Shown here one piece after another: positions 7,922 to 16,769 of a DNA stretch of 64,000 nucleotides. Numbering within the stretch: position 1 is the stretch's first letter; every line of letters begins with the position of its first letter. The DNA comes from Nitrospina sp. (GTDB lineage Bacteria; Nitrospinota; Nitrospinia; Nitrospinales; JACRGP01), in NCBI GenBank assembly GCA_024648695.1, contig JACAVV010000008.1:124001-188000 (forward strand). Reading direction: 5' to 3'. Under the pieces are notes generated by a model, which worked only from the letters and a program-made list of their open reading frames with translations, did no database searches and was not told the origin of the DNA. Both the position numbers and the translations under genes were made by a program.

Positions 7922-9140
7922 ATTCGATCCGCAAGGCTTCCATCGGGTCCATGCGAGACGCCTTGACTGCTGGAAAAACGCCAAAAACGATGCCGATTGC
8001 AACACAGACCCCGGTAGCGATTTGTATGGAAGCGGGTTCCACGATCAAAGTCCAGGGCCCCCATTGGTCCAGGCTAAAGGACAAGCCTGTTCCAATGGCA
8101 ATTCCCACCCCGCCACCTAAAAAACCTATCAGCAAAGATTCCGTCAAAAACTGAAAAACGATATCCCTCTGAGAGGCCCCCACGGCCCGGCGTAATCCGA
8201 TTTCACGGGTGCGCTCTTTCACCGAAGTCAGCATGACGGCCAGAATGCCCACTCCACCGACGATCAATGATATCGCGGCCACTCCGACAATCAGTGTCGT
8301 GAATGTTTCGGATGTTTCCTTTTTGAGTTTTTCCAGTTCCAACTGACTCTGTACTTCGAAATCGTTTTCCTGATCGTCTTTCAGGCGATGCCGACTCCTG
8401 AGCAGGATGTTCAAGTTTTCCACTGCCCGATCCATGCTTTCCTTGGAGACGGCTTGAAAGTAAATGGTTCGAATAAAAGTTTGATTCATTACACGCCGCA
8501 GTAAGGTGGTCAGGGGGGTCAACAGGATGTCATCCTGATCGACTCCATCGGCGTCCATTCCCTTGGATTCGAAAACCCCGATCACGGTAAAAGGAACACT
8601 TTCGATGCGAATGACCTGTCCCAGTGGATCTTCTTCGCCAAAAATATTTTTGACCGTCGTTTTTCCCAAAACAGCTACCCGTTTGGCCAGGTTTAAATCA
8701 CGATAGTCAAAAAAGCTTCCATCCGCCACACTATACTTTCTCACTTCAAGAAACTCCGGAGTGGAGCCTGCAACTGTGACAGGTGCTAAAAAATTCCTGT
8801 ACTTAACCTTGGTTTCTTTATACTCATAGGGTGCCACCCGCTTAAGCTCATCAATTTCTTCGAGAAGCAGGTTGGCTTCCTTAACCGTTAAATTGGTCAC
8901 ATTGCCTTCGAGCTTTAATTTGCCGCCCCGGCGCTTGACTTCACCAGCAGTTAAGGTGATGAGGTTTTCTCCCATTCGAGAAATGACATCAAGAACTTCT
9001 TTCTGCGAACCTTTACCGATAGCCACCATGACAATGACAGATGCGATTCCGATCATGATGCCAACCGATGCCAAAAAGCTTCGGGTTTTATTAGAGATCA
9101 AGGCGCTAACGGCCAGTAAACTGTTTTCCCAAATTCTCAT
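7920..9140 (-). CDS. MacB-type ABC transporter permease (second of two)
   Basis: 406 residues with the FtsX/MacB layout. An N-terminal membrane helix (SFLASVGIMIGIASVIVMVA) is followed by a large periplasmic MacB core domain (about 45-270) and then three C-terminal helices with KERTREIGLRRAVGAS between them. This Glu-Arg-Glu-Ile-Gly-Leu-Arg-Arg loop couples to the ATPase. It is the last gene of the operon 12973 to 7920. With its neighbour permease it probably forms a heterodimer working with the separate ATPase and the MacA-like adaptor. Confidence 0.88.
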   Translation of the reverse strand: MRIWENSLLAVSALISNKTRSFLASVGIMIGIASVIVMVAIGKGSQKEVLDVISRMGENLITLTAGEVKRRGGKLKLEGNVTNLTVKEANLLLEEIDELKRVAPYEYKETKVKYRNFLAPVTVAGSTPEFLEVRKYSVADGSFFDYRDLNLAKRVAVLGKTTVKNIFGEEDPLGQVIRIESVPFTVIGVFESKGMDADGVDQDDILLTPLTTLLRRVMNQTFIRTIYFQAVSKESMDRAVENLNILLRSRHRLKDDQENDFEVQSQLELEKLKKETSETFTTLIVGVAAISLIVGGVGILAVMLTSVKERTREIGLRRAVGASQRDIVFQFLTESLLIGFLGGGVGIAIGTGLSFSLDQWGPWTLIVEPASIQIATGVCVAIGIVFGVFPAVKASRMDPMEALRIE

Positions 9141-9160
9141 AGGTGGATCATTGGTTCAGG

Positions 9161-10369
9161 CTAACGTAAGGTTTCTTCTGGAGTCAAAAAGGCCGCTTTA
9201 CGGGCAGGTTGAATCCCGAACAACAATCCGATCAAAGTGGAAAACACAAAGGACAGCGCGAAGGGTTGCCAATCAATTTGAGTGGGTATCCAGTCCATGT
9301 ATTTCAAACCCGCAGAAATTCCCCAACCTAGACCCACCCCCAATATTCCGCCAAAGAGCGAAACCACCACGGACTCGCATAAAAACTGTTGTGTGATGTC
9401 CATACGACTCGCACCGAAACAGCGCCGGATGCCAATTTCCCGGATGCGTTCCCGCACCGACACCAGCATGATATTCATGATAACGATTCCACCAACAAGC
9501 AGGGATATGGTTGAAATCAGAAGTAGCATCCGGTTCATCGCCAGTTTTTGTTTGTTGACCCATTCCATAATCCCCTGCGGGGTCACGAATCGAAAATCAT
9601 CAGCCGCCAAAGATGACAGATTGTGATTTTGCCTTAAAAGCGCGGTCACGTCTTCCATTGCTTTGGATACCTGGCCGGGATCGAGCACCTGGATACGAAT
9701 GCTGTGAAGGTAGGTTTGATGCAACATACGCGACATGGAGGTCGACAACGGAATCAGTATTCGATTGTCCGGGTCGTACCCGCTTTCAGTCACACCTTTT
9801 TCCTCAAGGATTCCGATCACTTTAAAAAATACGGTTCCCAGCCGGACCGATTTTCCAAGGGGGTCTATACCCTGGAACAAATTCCGCGCCGGGGTCGCGC
9901 CCAACACGGCCACTTTGCTTTTGCGTTCCATGTCCTGGTCTGAAAGAAAACGTCCATCGGCAACGTTCCAGGCGCGAGCTTCCTGCCAGGGGGGCGTGAC
10001 TCCATAAACGCGGGTAGATGTGTTGTTCCGGCTGTAAATGGCCCGCAGTCGCTTACGTTGCCTGGGTACGACTATACGTACGCTGGGAAGGGCGGCAATG
10101 TCATCGGCATCCTGGAGAGTTAAATTGGTGGGCATTTGGGCTTTGCGAAAAAACAACCGCCCGGCTCCCGCATACACGGAAAAGGCATCCGGACCAAACC
10201 CAAGATTGGCAATCCGGTTGAGCACGGACTTTTTAGTCCCTTCTCCAATGGCCACAATCACCGTTAGGGAGGCGATGCCGATGATGATCCCCAGGGTCAT
10301 TAAAGCCGTATTGGTTTTATTCAGCCGCAGGCCCCGAAATGCCTGCTTCATGTTTCTGAACAGTCTCAT
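9161..10369 (-). CDS. MacB-type ABC transporter permease (first of two)
   Basis: About 402 residues from the ATG at 10369. The layout matches the following gene: helix near the N-terminus (TALMTLGIIIGIASLTVIVA), periplasmic MacB core, and three C-terminal helices around RERIREIGIRRCFGAS. The reading frame is open to another ATG at 10396 and also has an ATG at 10351; 10369 gives the usual [19 protein letters not shown] beginning. The start overlaps the end of the ATPase gene by about 50 bases, a sign of tight coupling. Two different permeases imply a heterodimeric translocator, unlike E. coli MacB, where ATPase and permease are fused. Confidence 0.86.
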   Translation of the reverse strand: MRLFRNMKQAFRGLRLNKTNTALMTLGIIIGIASLTVIVAIGEGTKKSVLNRIANLGFGPDAFSVYAGAGRLFFRKAQMPTNLTLQDADDIAALPSVRIVVPRQRKRLRAIYSRNNTSTRVYGVTPPWQEARAWNVADGRFLSDQDMERKSKVAVLGATPARNLFQGIDPLGKSVRLGTVFFKVIGILEEKGVTESGYDPDNRILIPLSTSMSRMLHQTYLHSIRIQVLDPGQVSKAMEDVTALLRQNHNLSSLAADDFRFVTPQGIMEWVNKQKLAMNRMLLLISTISLLVGGIVIMNIMLVSVRERIREIGIRRCFGASRMDITQQFLCESVVVSLFGGILGVGLGWGISAGLKYMDWIPTQIDWQPFALSFVFSTLIGLLFGIQPARKAAFLTPEETLR

Positions 10370-11045
10370 GATAACGGTCTTCTTCCACCAACCCATCTTT
10401 AAGGCGAATGGTGCGGTTACTGTGCTCGGCCACTTTGGGATCGTGAGTGATTAATATGATGGTCCGTCCCTCGCTCACCAATTGATCAAACACCTTCATG
10501 ATCTCGGCACCATTTTTTGAATCGAGGTTACCGGTTGGTTCGTCGGCCAGGATGATTTTGGGATTATTGATCAAAGCTCGCGCAATGGTCACGCGCTGTT
10601 GTTCACCGCCAGACATCTGGCCGGGAGTGTGGTGCAGGCGGTGGCCAAGCCCCACCTTTTGTAAAGCCGCTTTGGCCCTTTCGGTGGCATCCTTTGGGAT
10701 TTCTGAACAATACATCAAAGGCATCATCACATTGTCCAGAGCGGTCACACCGGGAAGGAGATGAAAGGCCTGAAACACGAATCCGATTTTTTCATTGCGG
10801 ATGCGCGACAACTGTTTGTCATTCATACTTTCCACTTCCTCACCATCTAGGGAATACATCCCGGAAGTGGGCCGCCCCAAACAGCCCATGATGGCCATCA
10901 AGGTGCTTTTCCCAGCACCCGAGGGACCAATGATGCTGACGTACTCTCCCCCCTCAATGCTGATGGAAATGCCTTTCAATACCTGAGTTTCGAATCCGAT
11001 GTTCTTGAAACTCTTGATGATAGATTGCATTTCAATCAAGCTCAT
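10317..11045 (-). CDS. ABC transporter ATP-binding protein, MacB/LolD type
   Basis: 242 residues. Walker A is [10 protein letters not shown], the Q-loop is [20 protein letters not shown], the signature is [15 protein letters not shown], Walker B is [12 protein letters not shown] and the switch is ILITHD. The FHLLP...T..NV pattern is typical of the LolD/MacB/FtsE branch. It powers the two permeases encoded downstream. It lies 36 bases after the gene for a small membrane protein. Confidence 0.93.
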   Translation of the reverse strand: MSLIEMQSIIKSFKNIGFETQVLKGISISIEGGEYVSIIGPSGAGKSTLMAIMGCLGRPTSGMYSLDGEEVESMNDKQLSRIRNEKIGFVFQAFHLLPGVTALDNVMMPLMYCSEIPKDATERAKAALQKVGLGHRLHHTPGQMSGGEQQRVTIARALINNPKIILADEPTGNLDSKNGAEIMKVFDQLVSEGRTIILITHDPKVAEHSNRTIRLKDGLVEEDRYHETVQKHEAGISGPAAE

Positions 11046-11081
11046 CGCTTAGGCTCCGGGAAGGGTTTCAACGTCATACTG

Positions 11082-11609
11082 TTACTCAGTGGAAGCAGTT
11101 GGACTTTTTTGAAGAACGACTTTGTAAAATAAAAGCGCGAACAGTCCGGCCCCTGCGATAAAAAACGACCCTCCGGATATTTGTGCGATCAGGCCCACCG
11201 ATTCCTTGGCGGCGCTTGTGGATCCCAGTCCCGGAGCGCGCATTCCTGCAAAGAGCCAAAACAGGCCATAGCCCAAACTTCCCAACCCGCTTAAAATGGA
11301 GATTCCTTTTTGAAAAATCGGCTTGAAATTCAGCCACACCACCAGGAGGGAAAACACGATCGCCATCACGCCCATAGTTTGGGAATGCAGGTGCGCCCGT
11401 TTGTAATAGACCCAGGATTTTTTAATGACTTTATTGGCCTTTTCCAGGTCATCACCATATTTTTGTTTCAAGACATCATAGGCGCTGGACCGTAATCCCC
11501 CTTTTAAAGAATCTTCACAGCAACCAAAAGACAAGCCCAGACCGCCACCCAAAAGAATTGCGAGAAAGGCAAGGATGATTCCTATTTTGACGTGAGTGAA
11601 ATCTGGCAT
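11082..11609 (-). CDS. Four-helix membrane protein inside the MacAB-like operon
   Basis: 175 residues with four hydrophobic segments: an N-terminal one (IGIILAFLAILLGGGLGLSFG), two in the middle and one near the C-terminus. After the first helix there is a CC pair and a charged soluble stretch, then RAHLHSQTMG, whose His-x-His at a helix start resembles haem or metal ligands. I do not recognise the family. Its position between adaptor and ATPase genes suggests co-expression with the exporter, but it is not a standard component of one. A GAGGAA ribosome site precedes the ATG. Confidence 0.6.
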   Translation of the reverse strand: MPDFTHVKIGIILAFLAILLGGGLGLSFGCCEDSLKGGLRSSAYDVLKQKYGDDLEKANKVIKKSWVYYKRAHLHSQTMGVMAIVFSLLVVWLNFKPIFQKGISILSGLGSLGYGLFWLFAGMRAPGLGSTSAAKESVGLIAQISGGSFFIAGAGLFALLFYKVVLQKSPTASTE

Positions 11610-11677
11610 GAAATTCCTCCATTGATTGAGCTGATCCGGTTAATCCGTCTTCAGCGAAATTTATTGTTATCTTTATT

Positions 11678-12973
11678 TTATCGCCTTCGGCGTCTTCTGG
11701 GTTTATTTTTATCTTGAGAAGATTTTTTGGGAATGCCCACTTCGTCAGAAGCCTTTAAACCGGACAAAATTTCTACAGTCTTGCCTTCACGCCAACCCAA
11801 TTCAATCGATTGCTCATTCAAACCGTTGAGAGAACGAACGACGGCAAAGGTTTTCTTTCCAGACCTTTTCACTGCGGTCTTTGAAATGGTCAGTACATTT
11901 TTATGAACGCCAGTAGTAATGGAAACATTGGCCGTCATTTCAGGGCGCAATAATTTGATGTCCTCTTTAGCGATAGCCAAAATCACCTCATAATTCACCA
12001 CATTGTCCTTGATAACCGCCTTCGGATGTATATCCTCTACCTTACCATGAAAGAATTTCCTGGGAAAACTGTCGACGGTGAACACGGATTCCTGTCCAAC
12101 TTTGACACGACCGATATCGGTCTCATCGACAAAAACGGTGACTTCCAGTTTTTTCAAATTGATTAAAGTCACAAACACCGGCGCGCTCATGCTCGCGACT
12201 ACCGTTTCGCCTTCCTGTGTGGAAATGAAAGCCACCACCCCATCGATAGGAGCTTTGATGGTCGCATAGGTCAGCCGGGTTTCCTCTTCCATCAGGTTGG
12301 CTTCCGCCTTGGCTACGTTGGCTTCGCCCAGATTGATGTCATGAATCAGCCGGGCTTTGATCAGATTGAGTTCTTCCTGAGCGACCTTGATTTTAGCTTG
12401 CAGGACTTGAAGGTCCTCCACCGCTTTATCCAGCAAAGCCGTGGCAACCACCCCTTCGCGGTTCAACTCTTCGTTTCTCCGGACCGTTTTTTGTGAAAGC
12501 TCGATTTGTACCTGAAGTTCGGCAATTTCTGCTTCGGCCTTACTGATCTCAAGAGGACCTTCTTCTTTAACTTTTGCCAGTTGAGCCTTTTCGGATCGCA
12601 ACTCCGCTTTCCTTTGTGCCACACGGGCCAGGAGATCATCGTTTTCAATTTCGGCGATTACTTTACCCGCGCGTACAAAGTCGCCCACCTTGACATTGAG
12701 TTTTTCCAATTGGCCTGAGATGCGGGCACCGATTTTAACCTCTGCGCCGGTTTTTAAAGTTATCGTTCCAGTGGCGAGCACTTTTTGATGAATATCCTGG
12801 CGTTTGACTTTTTCAAATTTGAAATTTTCCGAGTCGAGTTTCGTTTGCTCAGGCGCTCCTAAAAAACTTAATACCGATTGTGGCAGAAAGCCAAGGTACC
12901 CACTTTTAAAAGCCCAGAATCCCAACCCCAACAGGAGGGCAATGGCAATTACAACCTTTAAGAACTTGAACAT
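11678..12973 (-). CDS. MacA-like periplasmic adaptor (HlyD/membrane fusion family)
   Basis: 431 residues. An N-terminal membrane anchor (residues 4-24) is followed by a beta-barrel/lipoyl half (KIGARISGQLEKLNVKVGD), a long coiled-coil hairpin (about 115-230) and the second lipoyl half (ATIKAPIDGVVAFISTQEGE). Beta-barrel and membrane-proximal domains complete it, with a basic RRRRRR tail. This is the order seen in MacA. It links the inner-membrane permeases to a TolC-type channel, none of which is encoded in this operon. It is the first gene of the operon. The upstream gap 12974-13128 is shared with a divergent gene. Confidence 0.86.
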   Translation of the reverse strand: MFKFLKVVIAIALLLGLGFWAFKSGYLGFLPQSVLSFLGAPEQTKLDSENFKFEKVKRQDIHQKVLATGTITLKTGAEVKIGARISGQLEKLNVKVGDFVRAGKVIAEIENDDLLARVAQRKAELRSEKAQLAKVKEEGPLEISKAEAEIAELQVQIELSQKTVRRNEELNREGVVATALLDKAVEDLQVLQAKIKVAQEELNLIKARLIHDINLGEANVAKAEANLMEEETRLTYATIKAPIDGVVAFISTQEGETVVASMSAPVFVTLINLKKLEVTVFVDETDIGRVKVGQESVFTVDSFPRKFFHGKVEDIHPKAVIKDNVVNYEVILAIAKEDIKLLRPEMTANVSITTGVHKNVLTISKTAVKRSGKKTFAVVRSLNGLNEQSIELGWREGKTVEILSGLKASDEVGIPKKSSQDKNKPRRRRRR

Positions 12974-13110
12974 GTACTCTCTTTAGTCATTGATTAATTT
13001 ATACTTACCTCACAGAATATAACACAGGCAGGGTTCTTGTACTAAAAATTAGAAATCAAAAAATGATAGTATATGCAAGAAATACTTCATTATTGGGTAT
13101 GGAAGGTTAA

Positions 13111-13116
13111 TATAAT
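13111..13116 (+). promoter_or_regulatory. Candidate -10 box ahead of the AsmA-like gene
   Basis: A perfect TATAAT at 13111-13116 lies 18 bases before the GTG at 13135, with a weak upstream partner (CATTAT, 17 bases away). The leader would be very short. Confidence 0.3.
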
Positions 13117-13134
13117 TTTTCTTTCTTTTTGGGA

Positions 13135-14391
13135 GTGAACTTTATTTTACAGTCTAATTTTCAAATTAAAATTGCCGTTTTTTTTATAAGCCTAACTGCT
13201 CTGATTGATTTCCCTGTTTGGGCTCAAGGTTCTAAAAACTCAGTCTTGAAGCAAAATAGTAGATTGGAATCATTTTTCGTCCAAAGGCCTTCATTCGGTG
13301 GCAAGGTTATATATAAAGAACGCCTTCCCTCCCGGAAAACTCCTGAAGGTAAAAAATATTCTTCAACCTTAAAATCCCAAATTCTTATTAACAATCTGTC
13401 CATGGAAGAGTTGAGTCCTTTTTTAAACGAAATATGGGTTCCTTCCTACGGTATGTCCTCCGGAGTTTTAAATTTCAACGATTCTTCGTTTTCGTTAAAA
13501 ATATTAAACTTCTGGGGCCAGTTGGATTTTAATGACCTTGTGTTCAAGCGTTTTGGAGGAACTCTTCCTTTGTTGAAGCAAGGTAGAGTTGTATTGAACC
13601 CTGCGAAGCAAGGATTTTCAAAAGGGGAATTAAAAGGATTGAATCTGAGTTTTAATGAGATTCGATTTCCGCATTTGCAGGGAGCCTTTCATATTTCAAA
13701 AGACCAACTGGTTATGGAGGATCTTTTTGTTTATCCGGGTCATGGAGATATATTGATTCGTGGAAATTACTGGTTAAAAGAGAAACATGTAGCTTCCGAT
13801 TTCCTGGCAAAGGGTTTGAGGTTAGAAGATTTTATTCCCGATCTCGCAACAGGAAATTTGGCTGTGGAGGGAAAGCTGGAGACTGACCTGAATGATAAAA
13901 AACCGGTTCGAACGATCAAAGGAAACGCAAAGATATTGGCCAATGATGGAACCCTGAAAAAACTGGGGCCTACTCTGGAGTATCTGCTAGGGATTTTTTA
14001 TCCGGACAAGTTTGGAAAGGGTCGTAAAAAGGGAATCGAATTTACTTCATTAATGGGAGATGTGGAAATTCTGAACGGAGTCGCGTTTACAGATAATATC
14101 CATTTGCTTTCTCCACTTTCTGATTTGAGGTTGATTGCGAAAAGCGATTTATCCACCAAAAAGATCCTTGGAGAACTACGATTCCAACCCCTGCAACTGT
14201 GGAATGACCTCACAAAGAAAATTCCTTTGCTGGGCTCTTTTTTCAAAAAGGGAGTTAAAAGTAAGCCGCCTAAATCGTATTTCAGGATCAAGGGTCGCCA
14301 GTCAAAACCAAAGGTAGAGCTTCTGAGAGGAAAAACTTACTTCGGAAAAAGCCGCGAGGAGTTGAGAAGAATCATAATTTTGAAAGAATGA
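13135..14391 (+). CDS. Secreted AsmA-like C-terminal domain protein
   Basis: About 418 residues. The N-terminus (ILQSNFQIKIAVFFISLTALI then VWAQG) is a signal peptide or anchor. Residues about 170-400 follow the AsmA/YhdP C-terminal pattern: GAFHISKDQLVMEDLFV, GNYWLKEKHVASDFLAKGL, a GNLAVEGKLETDL strand, and a final GRQSKPKVE. Such proteins sit in the inner membrane and periplasm and are linked to phospholipid transport and outer-membrane integrity. The GTG at 13135 was chosen; a TTG at 13129 is also in frame. Its base composition looks more AT-rich than its neighbours. It stands alone, divergent from the export operon. Confidence 0.6.
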   Translation: MNFILQSNFQIKIAVFFISLTALIDFPVWAQGSKNSVLKQNSRLESFFVQRPSFGGKVIYKERLPSRKTPEGKKYSSTLKSQILINNLSMEELSPFLNEIWVPSYGMSSGVLNFNDSSFSLKILNFWGQLDFNDLVFKRFGGTLPLLKQGRVVLNPAKQGFSKGELKGLNLSFNEIRFPHLQGAFHISKDQLVMEDLFVYPGHGDILIRGNYWLKEKHVASDFLAKGLRLEDFIPDLATGNLAVEGKLETDLNDKKPVRTIKGNAKILANDGTLKKLGPTLEYLLGIFYPDKFGKGRKKGIEFTSLMGDVEILNGVAFTDNIHLLSPLSDLRLIAKSDLSTKKILGELRFQPLQLWNDLTKKIPLLGSFFKKGVKSKPPKSYFRIKGRQSKPKVELLRGKTYFGKSREELRRIIILKE

Positions 14392-14477
14392 TTCTGGTGG
14401 CTTATTGAAAGTTTCTTTAATCCTTCATCATATCTATTATCCCGTATGACTGGATTTTACGAGCGCAAAAGAGATGT

Positions 14478-15167
14478 CTAAACAGATTTAACCACCAGGT
14501 TTTTGTCCAGTTGGCGTTGGACCTGGCTTTCGATCTGTTTCAGTGTGCCGGTGGTTGAAGTCGGGCAACTGCCGCAGGCGCCCTGGTAGCGTATCAACAC
14601 CTCATTCTCGAACAAGCCTTTCAACTCCACTCCGCCACCATCCCGCGCCAGGGCAGAACGTATGGATCGATTCAAAACCAGTTCAATAGCCTTCAATTTA
14701 TCCTCATGGGAGAGAGTACTAAACTTACCGGTATCGATATCGGCAAACTCCTCTTTTTCTCCGGTCTTATAATAATCAATATGTGTGTCGATTTCTTTCC
14801 AAACCTTGTCGACCAATGGGTCCCAGGAAACCGCCTCACTTTTGGTAACGGTGACAAAGTTTTCCGTGACGAAAACAGTCACTACTCCATTGTGTTCGAA
14901 AACGGCGGAGGCCATCTTATCGTCTTTGGCCGACTCTTTTGAAGGATATGAAAGTTTCCCAAATTCCATGACCTGGTTATTGAGCATGAACTGCAGTGAA
15001 TTGGGATTGGGTGTTTCGCGGGTTCTCAATACCTTCAAAGCCCTTTTTGGAGCTATTTTAGAGGGCTGTTGCCCCCCGCTTTTTGGTTTGGGTTTTGGGG
15101 CGTTTCCACCAGACTTGGTATTTTCTTTGACTTTTTCGCGTTGGGCCAGAATTTCCGAAAGTTTCAC
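14478..15167 (-). CDS. nfu: Nfu-type iron-sulfur cluster carrier
   Basis: 229 residues. After a Lys/Pro-rich N-terminal extension (about 1-45) comes an Nfu_N domain (ETPNPNSLQFMLN). A NifU C-terminal domain (about 145-229) follows, with the cluster-binding CGSCPTSTTGTLKQIE. Two such proteins bridge a [4Fe-4S] cluster through the CxxC and pass it to apo-targets. The extended N-terminus is unusual and looks unstructured. The gene is convergent with the AsmA-like gene and has no obvious partner next to it. Confidence 0.85.
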   Translation of the reverse strand: MKLSEILAQREKVKENTKSGGNAPKPKPKSGGQQPSKIAPKRALKVLRTRETPNPNSLQFMLNNQVMEFGKLSYPSKESAKDDKMASAVFEHNGVVTVFVTENFVTVTKSEAVSWDPLVDKVWKEIDTHIDYYKTGEKEEFADIDTGKFSTLSHEDKLKAIELVLNRSIRSALARDGGGVELKGLFENEVLIRYQGACGSCPTSTTGTLKQIESQVQRQLDKNLVVKSV

Positions 15168-15272
15168 GGAGCATTATCCTTAATTCAGGTTTGTCAGGAC
15201 TTCTAAAATCATAATATATCTCCACCAAAAATCAAGCCTGCGTAGGGATGTATTTGATTTTCTTTAAATGCA

Positions 15273-16487
15273 TCAGGTCCCGTAATATTTATTCCACCAT
15301 TGCTTGATCAGGCGGTTGGAAAAATCGTATTTTCTCCCGCCCATATCTTCCACGTAAAAATCGGTTTGCAGAAGCAGGAGGAGTCTGCTGAAAGCACTCG
15401 TCAGGGTGCGCTCGTCTCGTGGAGAGGGTTTTTCTTCTTCCAGTTTAGCGTAACGGGCGAACAGGTTTTTCAGATGCATGCCTTCCGTTGAAGAGAGTTC
15501 GTCCAGCAAGGTATACACAGCGGTGCGCTCCTCTTCGGGATAATAAAAATCGATCCTCGACCGAAAATGTTGCAGGTGGCTGAGGGCGCGATTGCCTAAC
15601 AATCCCTTTTCAAAAACGGATTTCACCATAGCCTTGTCGATGGGGTCGCCTCCATTGGATTTCCAATGGAGGATCAACTCTTTGGTCAATAATTGCAGGA
15701 AAAAGGGGATGGCGTTTCCAAGTAACTCCTGCATGACGACAATGACTTTGGGATCGTAGTCGACCATATGCTCTTCGAAGGCTTTGGTCACAAATAATTC
15801 GACCTCTTGCGCACTGAAGGGAGGCAGGTCGAGATGAAAGAAATCATTGATCAGGCGTGCATGGCCCAATTGGTCCAGCGAACCGATGAGGTTGGTGGAC
15901 CCGGCGACCAGCCAGCGCAGGGGACTGTTCGGAGATTGCCGAACGATTCGAAACCAATGTAAAAAGGTTTCGAAGGTTTCCGGTGATTTCTTTTGCATGC
16001 GGATGAACATATCCGGCAGTTCGTCAATCATCAACAATATCGGCTGGTTGATCTTCTGCATGCCGTTGATCAACTGGCTTGCCTGGTCCTGCCAGTGGCG
16101 GTCCCAATCCAGTTCTTTGCGAAGGCTTTCTTTCAACTCAAAAAATTCGGGACTGCGGGTGTTGCGAATAATGTTTTTGTACAGTCCCCAGATCATTCCA
16201 AGTCGCTCGAAAAAGTAGTCGGGCTGGGATTCGCGTAGGGCAAATATCAATTGGATAATGAATTCGGAGGGGGTTTCCAGAGCTTCCACATTCAGGTAGA
16301 CCACCAGAAACTCTTCCCGGGGCTCGTCCAGGAGGTTGAACATGATACTGGTTTTACCCATGCGCCGAGGGGCTACCAGCAAAACATTATTTTTGTTCAA
16401 GCTTTGCCAGAGGTCGCTCAGGAACATCTTGCGAAAATAAAAGTCTTCTCCGCGGGCGGGTCCCCCTAGAATAAAGTCCATGCTCAT
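15273..16487 (-). CDS. AAA ATPase (ATPase_2/AAA_16 type) with C-terminal extension
   Basis: 404 residues. Walker A is APRRMGKTSI (about 39-48) and Walker B is PILLMIDELPDMF (about 149). A sensor-like WLVAGSTNLIG and a DFFHLDLPPFS patch follow, typical of the archaeal-type ATPase_2/NACHT-like STAND family. The C-terminal third may be a winged-helix region (YTLLDELSSTEGMHLKNLFA). The conserved FILGGPARGEDFYFR start is also characteristic. The role is unknown; such ATPases are often signalling or defence related, but nothing next to it supports that here. Confidence 0.7.
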   Translation of the reverse strand: MSMDFILGGPARGEDFYFRKMFLSDLWQSLNKNNVLLVAPRRMGKTSIMFNLLDEPREEFLVVYLNVEALETPSEFIIQLIFALRESQPDYFFERLGMIWGLYKNIIRNTRSPEFFELKESLRKELDWDRHWQDQASQLINGMQKINQPILLMIDELPDMFIRMQKKSPETFETFLHWFRIVRQSPNSPLRWLVAGSTNLIGSLDQLGHARLINDFFHLDLPPFSAQEVELFVTKAFEEHMVDYDPKVIVVMQELLGNAIPFFLQLLTKELILHWKSNGGDPIDKAMVKSVFEKGLLGNRALSHLQHFRSRIDFYYPEEERTAVYTLLDELSSTEGMHLKNLFARYAKLEEEKPSPRDERTLTSAFSRLLLLLQTDFYVEDMGGRKYDFSNRLIKQWWNKYYGT

Positions 16488-16550
16488 AAACCAGTTTCCT
16501 CATTTAATTGATCTTAAGGAATACCAAGGTAAAAGAACGAAATTCTTCTT

Positions 16551-16632
16551 GTCATTCTGAGGAGCTATTAAAATGATTCAGATTCTCTGGATATACATTG
16601 ACCAGAGATCCTTCGCATACGCTCAGGATGAC
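16551..16632. repeat. Nested-palindrome intergenic repeat (MITE- or REP-like)
   Basis: Outer arms GTCATTCTGAG (16551-16561) and CTCAGGATGAC (16622-16632) match with one mismatch. Inner arms GATTCTCTGG (16581-16590) and CCAGAGATC (16602-16610) form a second stem. The GTCATTCTGAG...GATCCTTCGC...CTCAGGATGAC wording is that of a dispersed palindromic repeat common in many environmental bacterial genomes. It contains no reading frame. The rest of the gap 16488-16769 shows nothing else. Confidence 0.6.
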
Positions 16633-16769
16633 GTGCTATTCGCAAGGTAAGAATCGATAAGACATCTTTCGCTCATTTGGATTCCTTTACAACGGCACGA
16701 TTCTAACTGATAAGAAAGCAATCGCAAAACGATTTATAAGAAACCGGAAATTCGATGGTAGGGTTGGAA

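Noticed and set aside
15273-16487. AAA ATPase as part of an antiphage defence system
   Set aside because: STAND-like ATPases occur in defence, but no nuclease, protease or other effector is encoded next to it, so the label is not supported.
16551-16632. Palindromic element as an insertion sequence
   Set aside because: Only 82 bp long with no transposase frame; listed as a repeat instead.
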